From Agelas oroides (lineage: Eukaryota > Porifera > Demospongiae > Agelasida > Agelasidae): a DNA stretch of 64,000 nt. Under the pieces are notes generated by a model. The model worked only from the letters and a program-made list of their open reading frames with translations, was not told where the DNA came from and searched no databases. The translations under genes were made by a program, and so were the position numbers. How positions within the stretch are numbered: the first letter of the stretch is position 1; each line of letters begins with the position of its first letter. Location of the stretch: assembly GCA_949130485.1 (NCBI GenBank), contig OX422189.1, forward strand, positions 3,656,720-3,720,719, given 5' to 3'. This document shows positions 34,101-46,100 of this stretch, one piece after another.

Positions 34101-37100
34101 GGCATGGGAGAGTACAGCATGCTATCCAAGTGTAGACGAATGATAGCTCTATTTGTCCAATGTGCCAAAGCTCACAGGTAAGTACTTACCGTAGGCTTCA
34201 TTCATGATAGCCTCCACTCAATGATGGAGTTTGTTGGAGTTTGCTGGCTAAGCATAGAGCATCAAAATAATGGTAGTAAGTGTTAGCAGTGAGAATTCGC
34301 CAACTAACAAGGAAGGGCACTGGTCTAGTGTGTACAGAGTTACATGCCTTCTTCCCTTTGTGGTCATTGCACCATTGATAGAACCTCGATCAAACCACTG
34401 GGTTTGGCTAACATCTAACAGTGGTATATGTACCTCTTTTTTCCTTTACAGTTGGATTAGAAGCCAGCACGATAACTGCAGTGCATTCCCATTTGCCAAT
34501 ATGCTTCAGTTTGTTGTGTAAGTTTCTGTTATCCATTCAGTTTAGTAGTTACATAGCCTCCACTATACCATGGTGTCCAGTATATTCTAGTTGAATATAC
34601 CACAAGCTCCCCCGGAATATGGACAAAAGCCTTGGCTACAAATAAGTCTCTATAGTGTGAGCAGTCCAACAGAGATATTAGATGTGACAGGGCCATTTGT
34701 GAATCATAACTATATCCTTTCCCCACCCTCTGTCTTTACTCCTCATCTGTTACTCCTGTAGGTGGTATGGACCGCTGTACTTCATCATCTTTCTGCTATT
34801 TTTAATGTACATTGCAGTCATTGTTAAGCTCAGGAAGCAGGTACGTATGTGCACTGTGCCTTCAGGTAACCCTGTTATCTGTGATTTACTTGTTTATGAG
34901 GTATGTGTACCGTAGAAAATTGTAATACTTTCTACACCCTATTAATTTGTACACCCTCCTTTTCTGGGAAAGACCGAGACTCTAATTGATTTTTACACAT
35001 AAAAATGAAATCATTTTTCTATTGTTCGTACAGCAGAAACACAAGCACAATAAGATGGAGGAAGTATGATGAGATGGCGGCGTCCAGAAATGCAAATAAA
35101 CACGTTCTTTTGGCCCTTGGTATCAATCATACAGCCAGGGACAATGGCGAAATTCACTCTGTCCTTGTTTCCCTGCTACGTAGGTCTAGTATCACCAAGC
35201 CTCGTGAGACTTAAGTGAAGCAAATGCTGTACAGCTTGCCATGGGAGTTTGTTACTGGCTCTCAATGTCAACTTGAGCGATGGATGTCTTGTGTGAAGGA
35301 TAAGATGTGCAACTTGTGGTGCCTTATTAACTTGCAGCTTGCTCAGCGCACTGAAATGCATATGTAGATAGAAGCTAAGGCTACTTGCTCTTGTGCACTA
35401 TGGCAGCTACGTACCTGAGGGTAGATAGGCACCTGTATCAAGTTGTTGATCGGTTTCCTTAGTGCTTGTGTTTTTCTTCTAATCACTTCATACAACTCTA
35501 TTTATTTGTACACTGAGTTGATTAGAGTACGTAAATTATTGAATATTGCAAGAAACGGGGAGTGTACGAGTAAATAACTATTTAATTTTGTGCAAATTTT
35601 TAGAAATGACACAGTAAGTCACTGTTTGTGAGTTCTGTAATCACGTTTGAGATTAGTAGACAAATACTGTTGTAGAAATATCACCTGGATAATAGTAATG
35701 TTTATTAGACAAAGGCTCACTCTAAGTGTTTGAGTTTGTTGCATGCTTCTAGGTACTGGTATACACAGCTGAAAACTACCATAGATCCGGAAATTTTCGT
35801 TGTAAAAGCATTTTTGTGGTTTGCATAAACCACGAAAAATACTTGAAATATATTTGACAACGGATAATCATTACGGTCAGCACATTTTGCACACGGTTTC
35901 AAAACCAACACATTTTTGTACACATGGTTTCACAGCACAGCTACGTACGTAGCTAGTTATTTCGCACGAGACGGCCTCTTCTACGTGACTCGTGGCAAAC
36001 ACATGACAGTGTCTGATAAATCATTTGTCTTTACTGCCACAGTATATGCCTACAGCATTTCTCAGTTCTCTTTCATGAGCAAGTAGTTCACCAACATCAG
36101 CGTGGCAGCCGCGAACACAGCAATCTGTTTGTACTAGCCTCATTCCCCCCACCTCGAGTTTTTGATCCCTTGCAGTATGCAAAAACATAGTGGTGGAGCA
36201 GTTTACACATTAGGCAATGCCGTACTTACCTTCTATGGAACCAACGACTTGCATACTGCAAGCAATCAAAAACTGCAGGCTGGAAAGGCCTGGGGAGAGG
36301 CTAGTTAACACTCCATAATATTTTTGTGGGTATTCTAAGACCACAAAAATATTTTTACATGAAATAATTAAACACAAACATTTCACTACACAAAAATTTC
36401 CAGATCTGTGGTAGCTTACCTTGAAGTGTCATGTATGTACATGCTTCGTTTTGCAGGTAAAAATATGGCAGGGAACATATGACCCCAATGTTGAGATATC
36501 AAAGGTACATATGTAACTACAGGGTAAACGTGGTCACTTAATGTTTAACATTACACATCCAAATGAAAATGCCACCTGCTACATAATGTATCTCTCTATG
36601 TACAAGTGAGTATATAGCGTCCTCCTGCTACTGATTGTTTGTCAAGTCTGAATTGTAGCACAAAATTATGATAACTTTTCGTGTACATGTATATAGTACG
36701 TATATCTTCTTGCTTTAGCTGGAATGTGCCATAATGGATCTAAAACCTGTAGTTAAGCAGAGGCATGCTACTCTCTAATAACGATTATGTGGAGTGCAGT
36801 GAGCATGTTTATCTTGACTGTCCAAGAGGAGAAATGTTGTCGTGACCAGAGGTTTGTTGATTTAGTTAATGTATGGAGATGCTCTTGAGGAATTTCTTGT
36901 ATTCCCTAGAGCATGCATGCACTGTATAGCTCCCAGGGACCAGTATATTTTCGTAAACAGCATTTGTAACTAACTCACAGTAGCATCTTTGTGTACAACA
37001 TTCAACTGAAACAGCATACTTTTGGTCACAACAACATTTCTTATAACTTGTCGTAGAATACCCTTTACAATATGAAAACCTGTCTACCATTGCAGACACT

Positions 37101-40100
37101 TCTCAAGAAGGAGATTAAGCCTCTTCTCTGGTATCCCACCATATTCTTTGCTATCTGCCTATTTCCCTTCATCAACAGGTTTGCAAGAAGTGTACAGTTA
37201 TGCACTGGTGTCAATGTTGGCACACAAGTAGACAAACGATACTCGATCATTGCCTCTTTATTATCACTCCATCACCACCTTCGCTGTATAGTCAGAACTA
37301 TGTAACAACTAAGTGCGCATAAGAATGGGTGCCTTGAGAAATGGTATGTAACTCCAATACTAGCCCATAGTCTGGTCAAAATTATTGAACCCTACTAAAA
37401 ATAGCTAGAACACCCGGTCACATGCTTAGCAACAATGGCTTAGGTCTACACAGCATATGCAGTACAAGTTACTATTTTTAGTATTGGTGGTAAACTCCAC
37501 CCAGTTTCAAATTTTATGGAGTTACACACTCTTACTCTAGCTGCTCGTTCTTATATGCACTCTTGAACAACATGGTGATGCTAGTTGGATTTAACATCAC
37601 AGAAAGAACTATAGATAGACATGCATTAGAAAATGATTTACTTCTGTTTGCGCAGCAATGGGTGCCTTTTCATGTGGGGTGCCTTTTTTGTATGGGTGCT
37701 TATAAATGCGATGCGGTTGTTGTAATCAAAATGGGTGCCTACATTCATGGGGTGCTTATTTTCTATGGGTGCCTATTACCCCAATTTTACGGTAGTCCTA
37801 AAACATTGCCACATTAGAAACGTATGCTTAGTCTCACATTACCTAAGCATGAACAGCACTACATAACAATCCCAGGAGTGTTGATTTATGGAGGAGAAGG
37901 CTTGGAAGATTTCACGAGTGACGTCAATCAGACAGAAGGGAGGAGGGGTCAGGATCTTGAAGCCTTTTCTGGCAGTGTCCGCTTGTTGGTCAGCAAAGAA
38001 AAAGCAAGCATTCATTTTATCAGGGCCCCTCAACCTCTCTGTCTATATACGTAGGTAGACACTGACAATATTCACACTGCCATACCTAATCAAAACTGGA
38101 TAGTGGGAAGGCCTGGGAATGAGGGAGTTAAATACACATTCATTATTTATCTTTGTGTGTTACTCTTGCCTCCACAGACTTGCATACGCTATAGTTCAAA
38201 AACCTACTATCTCATTGTACATTCTCCATGTGATTTTCTCTCCACTACTAGGTAAGTGGACAGTAGACATTGTAGCTACTCATGCTGCATAGTGATGGAT
38301 TATAGTCTACATGTGCAGCTATCATATATGTTCACGCTAGCTTCCAGAATTTGAAATCTTAGTAACTTCTGGTCTATACATCAGGTGCACTGACAGCATT
38401 AGTATATGCACTGGACAGAGATACTTTACGGAGACTGAACTGGAGTACTATCAAGGTAGGTACATAAAGCAGTGTATGTATGTAATTTTGTACCCATGCA
38501 TGCAGACCCTCCTAGCCTCATACCCGGGCCATCTGGTTAATGAACGGCCTGCATGGATACGAGGCTAAGACCCTTCTAACCCTAACCCCTTTCTTCTGTG
38601 GAGGAAGGTCTGGGCACGAGACTAATGTACGTATTGTAATAGTCAACATGTATAACTTCTGTTTGAGTACCTAGATTTTAGTTGGATAATTTTATGAAAA
38701 GCCCTTTGCAATTATTTTTTGTAGTTCTAAATTTTGTCGATTGCCGTTCTGTAGCAGCTCAGGCTGTCCCAATGAGAGTAGGAACTTGACCCCTAGTCTT
38801 ATCCCCAAACCCAACACCCTCTCACGAAGAACTGAACGATCTGGTAAACCATAGATAGTAGAGAGGATATGGATTGGAAACGCAATAATTTCACGTTCCA
38901 TCCGTGTTACACATTATGTAATGATGATGTAATCATAACAACCACAAATGTATGGAGAGGAGAGGAGGAGCTATCTCGTAATGTCCACACAAAAGAGCTC
39001 AGTGTGTCCAGTGCTTTTGTCGACGCACAGTATAACTGTGCAAGAAAGTGCTACTGTCATTTCTGGTACCTTGGCATATGCAACTGAGTGGATGAGGCTC
39101 ATAAATAGAGGAGGTCTATATCAGGTTAATGACATGCTCTTCAGAGAAATGGAACTTGAATTTAGAAAACATGTGAGAAGTTCAAACCTTCAGATGGGGC
39201 ACTTACCTTCTCGAGACAATGTGATTAAAGCTATTCTAGAAAATGACGGTGTTCTCTTCCAATGGTGCCTTCTCTCAACTGACTTAGAGGAAGCTGAAGA
39301 GCAACAGCTTCTACCAATGATTGTTGAAGTTTATGTCACTACACGTGGATTTTCATTTGCTAATTCGTTGCTTGAACAATACAAGCAGAGCAAAAAGAGA
39401 ACTACCTTAAAGTCAAAAGCTCTACGTAACACTCTTCAGAAAGCAGATGATGAAGTTGCACTTCAGTATAAACAAACACACACATACACTTTAATATGAA
39501 CAAACACAGACATACACTTTAATATGAACAGCCACATATTGTAGTCACACATGTTAACGTTACATAATTACTCAGCTGTAATAATTAACCATGATGTAAG
39601 CAGTTGAAATGAAAGTGAATTGAAAGTACTCAGTTGCACATGAACAATATTAACTTTTTTCTTCTTCTTTTGGGGATGGGAGCATTCTCTTTTTCTATTG
39701 ACATGTCAATACATGCTTTACTTTTGCAGTTTCCTCTAATGGGAGCAAGAGCAATGGAGTTCACAACCCGCAAAGCGGACTGATTGTCCAAGAACTCCCT
39801 GACATTAGGGTTATCATGTGCTCCACCTCTTTGCCTCTGCTTGCCAAAGTACTGTTCTAGTTGGTCTTGGCATAATTGCTCACTGAGAAAGACAGTCACG
39901 TCAGGCACATTGAAAATGTACTCAATGATGCCGATGAATGACAATGCTACAAAATCATGAAAAAGATAATTATTAAAAACCTGCAAGTATGCTAATACAG
40001 GTGAAACACTTACTGGTCATTCTCAGCCCTTCGAGAGTCTCCTTGCTGAGGAGCATCATGGCTTTCTGACCTCTTGTGAACCCCTCTCTTGCATTCACAC

Positions 40101-43100
40101 CTTCCTCCCACTGGTCATGGTAACCAATAAAAGTCATCCTTTAGCCACTGTAACATGGGAAGTTAGAGTGTTGAAATTAGCAACTACATCTTCTCAACAA
40201 TGTTAATAGGACATTTTATTATATACATAACTCACTGAAAGACGAAAGTCTTTGGCCCATTTGTAGGGCATTCTGAATATCTTGCGCTTCTTTGCTGATC
40301 CAGTGAGACTGATCACACATTGAGACAGTCAAAGAAACGGTCAAACATTAGGGCAAATTTGGCCGTCTCAGATGCTTCTCCTCCAAACAATTCGAGAGCC
40401 TTGCCAACAGACTTGCTCAGTACCTATATAATAAAATTTTGTGTCCATTCATGAAATGTAGTGGGTAAAAATTGATGCCTTTACACCTGATTTTCTACCT
40501 GACTTGTCAATTTGTGGAGCTACAGTAGTGGTAATAGAACCATAGGCTCATGTTCAAGTTAATTGTTTTCTTACATATCAAAAGTAATGTTTTTCAGTCC
40601 AGTAACCATGAAATTATGACAACCTATGTAAGACACTATCCAAATTCCATCTTCACATTTTAGGTCAATAACAATATGGAGAGTTTGTGTTGACAAAGTA
40701 AATGCTGACCGCTTATCAATCTTCATTTGTACACCACTAACCTGTGCAGCCAAGTCTACATGCATCTTGGAATATGACATCAGTTTGGTGTGCTCAAACA
40801 TGATCTTGTGTAGAAGTGATAGACCCGACGCATCACGAAAAGCACCACCATCTCTTCGGTACAATTCCTCCAAGTGCCTCCAAGATATGTGCTTCCCGTC
40901 CTTCTGCACATACTACGTATAAGGTAAGGTACATAATTGGTATAATGTGAGTTGCTAGTAGGATCCTACCCCTTGCATTGTTCCAGCAATTCCTTGTGGT
41001 CTTCATGAGGTGAGGTACATCTGATATGAAGAAGATATCTCTTGTTCTTCACTGTAAGGGTTGGGCACTTTGTACACAGGAGTGTTGCTGCCTTTCTCTG
41101 GTTAACTGTTCAGTTTGAAAAACTTCTGGTTTGGAGATGCTCCATCAGCAACAAGAGCAAGGACTTTGAACCCAAGACCTTCCAATCGCCTGACTGCTTC
41201 CCACACGAGTGGGAAAAGTGTGTTGCCAGAAATCACAGAGCACAGGAAAGCAGCATAGGGAACTGCGAACGAATGAAGAGACCACGAACCATGAAGCATA
41301 GCATCTTTGCGCCTAGCTCTGGTTGTGCAAATGATGCAGCTGGAGCTTGACATGACCTTTCAAGCTGGGCAAGGTGGTTGTTGATATCACCCAAGTCAAC
41401 GAATCCTACCACTTCATCTGTTGCTTTGTGGTACACCAAGTTCTCTCTCACGTACATCTCATCGTAAATGAGGACTACGTATTTCTGCCATTCCGCCACC
41501 TTTCCAATTTCTACTTCTCTCACCAGCTGTTCATCAACCACATCTGTGAACCCAGCTTTTGACGAAATGCAGTGGCTGTAGTCCCAGAGGGTTCGGTCTG
41601 AAGGAAGCCTCAGACATCCTGAGTTTCTCAGAGTGTTGTAAGCAGATGCTGACAAGTGGTGCAGATATATTCACCACTTGATCATTGTTGGGTGCCAAAA
41701 CTCATCTGCCTGGAGTTCTTGAATGCTGCATCAAGTTAACAAAGCTTGGAAGGAGTCACCTGCATACGTTTCTTTGATGTCACGGGTTTCCTCTTGCATA
41801 ACTCGCAGTAGGTCATCATGGAGTTGTTCATCAACAGACATTCCCTGGTTCTCTGTAGCCTTCTCCAACCTGTTCTTCAGTGTTTCAACTCGTCTTTCAA
41901 CACGTTTCACAGCATTCTTCAATAACAACATCTTTTCCTGCTTCTCTTGTGAGCTTAGGTACCTGTTGTTGACATGACTGTCTGGCTTGGTATGCTTGTA
42001 ACAAGTAGTAGCCTACTGTTTCTGGAAACACAAGTCCGTGGTTCTGAAATTTCCACGGAATTTGTTCCACATGGTGCATCTTTCATTTCTGGTGAGTATT
42101 TCACACGAAGTGTGTCGGATTGTTTCAGGAACCGTCTGACCTTTGACTGTAAGTGCTGTTATGCTGTCAACATATGCTATAGACAGTGCTGCTGCCAGAT
42201 GCATCTTTGAATATTCCCTGTCTTTCTTTCTGCAAGGGAATGAATCGATGGTCAGGGTTTCCTTGGCAAATCCTGCTGGTTTCGAGTATGTCAATGAGGG
42301 TGGTGAACATTCCACAACTTGTAAGCATGGAAGGAAGATGTGATAAAAGGGAGCAGTTTTCTCTTGTCACTGGGTGCCCATGGATGCATGATTGCCACGT
42401 CAGGTCAGAGGAAACCTGCAGAGAATGTATCACTTCCAAACATCCTGTGGTTGCACTTGTGTTGAATTTGCACAGTGCTATCCCCCCTTCCTTGTTCAGG
42501 TTTGTCCAACCTTGCGGCAGGGATATTGATCCCTTCACTGTTGTACAGTTGCCGTTTGCAGTCGTACGTCTGTCTTTCATAATTCTTATGATGACTGAAG
42601 AGTAACTTTCGCTTTCCCATCACGCTTGATCATAGCAAGTGCTGTGACATGGATAACATTTTTTGCACATATAAATTCTATGATTTTATAGCAATGGTTA
42701 TGCAAACCGTGCTGCTTTCACTCAACAGATAAAGGTCTGAACGTGTTTTTGCAATTCTACGGACCGGTACACATCACTTTATGGTTCCAACGAAATTTAA
42801 ACAAAGCGGCTAGATGAAGCGTACGGAACTTTCGCATTAGCTCCACCCCATGCCAGCTCCACCCTTTCCTACAAACCCCATGTTGCAACATAACAATCCC
42901 AGCACAGCTTATATCTCCAAATTCAAACCTTTAGAAAGAATATTTTACATAGCTGCAGTCCCACAAAGAGGCACCATTAAATAACACTATTATACTGGTT
43001 TTCTGCCGTCTTAAGCCACTTATAGGCAACTTTGTAATCTCTTGCAGTGTAAAACCATGCAACCCGTTGTAATATTTATGTACTTTCTTTTAACACTGTG

Positions 43101-46100
43101 TTGTATAATCACAATAGTCCCACAAAGGTCTTTTTCGCTCGTTAAGTGCACATAAATACGGTCGAAGTAATTACTTTGTGCATTAAAGAAAGCAGTACAA
43201 CTTGGCATTGCATAAGTGCTGAATGCATGGTTGCTTACCGATATTACGGCTGTCAAATTGGTACTTTTATTCCGCATTCGATGGGTGAACTGCATGGATA
43301 CGCGTAACACGGATAAATCAAAGGGCATGCCACGTTCAGCATGGGCGTCAGTGGCAGAATGATCACGTGAGTTACATGCGTTTCCAATCCATATCCTTCT
43401 CTACTATCTATGGGTAAACTAAGTCAAATTTTGGGGCTATAGCACACTTTCTTTTGACAGTGTAACCTACCAATCATTTTGTGCCAAACCTGCTCAAAAA
43501 AGGTACAGATAACTGAGTAGAGATTTTATAAAATTTGCTATTGTAAGGAAAGTATACATAACATTTAGTGATCTCACAATCTCATTGGTCATTACCACTT
43601 TTTGGAAATAGGCCCAAGAAATTTGGCATTGTTCACCAGACCGTTTCTCGCCAGGAGGCACATGGAGGCCAGGCAAAAGACTATTTGATCCCTACTACAT
43701 GCATGTAGTGCACTGTGACTCCAGTGGCCCCCCTATGATTCAGTATCAGGAATATAAACAAAAATCAAAAATCAAAGGGCATGCCACGTTCAGCAAATGT
43801 CTCTAGTGTATCTCCACTTTGAATACATGTATTCAAAGTGGAGATACACTAGAGACATTTGGCTGACATGTTTTGTTGCTTTTTTGGTTATATTCCTGAT
43901 ACTGAATCATAGTAAAAGGTTGGGGAGCCACTAGAGTCGTGTTAGTTGATCAAGAAGGTGGGGTTGGGGGGCCACTGGAGTCACAGTAGTTGATCAAGAA
44001 GGTGGGGGTTGGGGGGCCACTGGAGTCACAGTAGTTGATCAAGAAGGTGGGTGTTGGGGAGCCACTGGAGTCACAGTAGTTGATCATGAAGGTTGGTGTT
44101 GGGGAGCCACTGGAGTCACGGTAGTTGGTCAAGAAGGTTGGTGTTGGGGAGCCACTGGAGTCACAGTAGTTGATCATGAAGGTTGGTGTTGGGGAGCCAC
44201 TGGAGTCACAGTAGTTGATCATAAAGGTTGGTGTTGGGGAGCCACTGGAGTCACGGTAGTTGGTCAAGAAGGTGGGTGTTGGGGAGCCACTGGAGTCATG
44301 TTAGTCGATCAAGAAGGTGGGGGTTGGGGAGCTACTAGAGTCATAGTAGTTGATCAAGAAGGTGGGACCACTGGAGTCACAGTAGTCGATCAAGAAGGTG
44401 GGGGTTGGGGAGCCACTGGAGTCACAGTAGTCGGTCAAGATGGTGGGGGTTGGGGAGCTACTAGAGTCGTAAATGGTTGATAATGAAGGCAGGGCCAAAA
44501 TTTCCTGTCCTCATTACCTGAGTAATGAGGAGAGAAAAACCTGTTACCAAAGTGATGGCTGTAGCGTGGCTCACAAATCAACTCGCCGTTCGGCGCAAAC
44601 AGTAAACGGTGCAAAATAGTTATTATTTGGTGCGAGCAATAGCAAGAGAATCTGTCCAGAAAGTAAGTGTGCCTACTTATATACAAAACAGAACACATGA
44701 TGAAAAGTATGATGACAAATGGTGTGAGCTATACCACAACAGACAGGGGGATGGAGATGTACAGGAAATGTAGAGGTGACAACGAAAACATGGGAGGAGA
44801 AGGCCATTGAGTGAAAAGAACCACCATGTAGCAAAATACATACTGAGATAAGCAGCATGCAGATGTACAAATAAGGCCATAAGGTGGTTTAACAGTATAC
44901 ATAAATGACAAATCATTACAAACTAATTGATACACTATATAGACAACATATTAAGTTCAACAGTTAACATATGTTACACAGCTCCCCTCTTGAAGAAAAT
45001 ACGTCCCGTATTCAGTCAGTGTGATATAAATGAGTGCAAATAGTCAGGAGGTCTACGTTGTCGGCGAGGATATCGGAGTTCGGATCGATAATCAGGATCA
45101 TCAATAATTTCAAGGTTTGACCCAACAGGCTCAGGTGGAAGAGAATGCTGATGATGTTGAAGAGGAGCTTTCTCTTGGTTTAAACGCATGTGTGGTGGAC
45201 AGGCCTTCAGGCGGTTGAAGTGGACAACTAAACGATTGCGGCGTGACTGGACATTTTGAATGCGATAGGTAACATCTGAGAGTCGACTGACAACTTTGAA
45301 GGGCCCTGTCCAGGGACGATGGAGCTTTTTAGGACATCCACGAGAGACCACAGGAGAAAACAGCCACACAAGATCTCCTGCTTCAAACAACTTGCCATGG
45401 ACCTTCCTGTCATATAGTTCTTTCTGCCGATCCAGCTGATGGCCCATTTGTTCTCGCACTTGTTGATAGGCTTTCTCCAGTCGCTTGCAGAGGTCATCTG
45501 CATATTCTGAAGGAGATGCTGTATCAGGGGTTGGAGTGCCAAACATAATATCAATTGGCATTCGAACTTGGCGACCATACATCAAAAAAAAAGGGGAATA
45601 CCCAGTTGTGGGGTGCGCACTAGTGTTGTAAGCCAAACATAGGGGTCGAAGTTGGCTCTCCCAGTCAAAGGGATGCTTTTCAGCAGTGATGGCTAGCATA
45701 TTGAGCAAAGTGCGGTTGAACCGCTCAACCATGCCATCAGACTGAGGATGGTATGGTGTTGTGCATGATTTGTGGATTCCGAGCAGCTTGCACACCTCAG
45801 CAATCACCTGTGATTCAAACTGCCGCCCCTGGTCAGAATGCAGCTGCTCTGCTAGGGAGAAACGAAAGAAAAACTCATTGGTGAGTTTGTTGGCAACTGT
45901 CACTGCTTCCTGGTTACGGATCGCATAAGCCTCCACCCAATGTGTGAAGTAGTCGCCCACCACTAAAATGTAATTGTTCCCATTTGTGGACTCAGGAAAT
46001 GGCCCCAGAATATCAGTTGCAACAATTTGCATGGGGTAACCGGCCTTGATAGACTGCAGGGGAGCTCTGGCCTTTGGTGCAGGAGTCTTCCTCATGGCAC

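Larger units (their letters stand above)
38849..43413. mobile_element. P/THAP9-like DNA transposon, 4.6 kb, two convergent genes
   Basis: Terminal inverted repeats of about 35 bp: the left starts CCATAGATAGTAGAGAGGAT at 38849; the right is its complement, ending ATCTATGG at 43413. GTAAA directly flanks both ends (38844-38848, 43414-43418). On the minus strand, exons of a P/THAP9-like transposase run from about 42600 to 39630; on the plus strand a 183-codon frame sits near the left end. The transposase has an in-frame TGA, so this copy is inactive. It lies in the last GPCR intron. Superfamily is assigned from protein motifs; a 5-bp duplication is shorter than the 8 bp usual for P. Confidence 0.7.

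Noticed and set aside
33984..34521. Additional GPCR exons in intron 7
   Set aside because: Frames such as 34270-34521 look hydrophobic, but exon 7 (ending at 32846) and exon 8 (34452) already join in phase across the GPSGAWCWI motif, leaving no room for another exon.
43950..44498. Long proline/serine/threonine-rich frames on both strands
   Set aside because: They follow exactly the 45-bp minisatellite unit and exist only because 45 is divisible by three.
44673..44935. Hydrophobic short frames in the LTR (and again at 49754-50016)
   Set aside because: They occur identically in both LTRs and overlap one another in different frames; non-coding LTR sequence.
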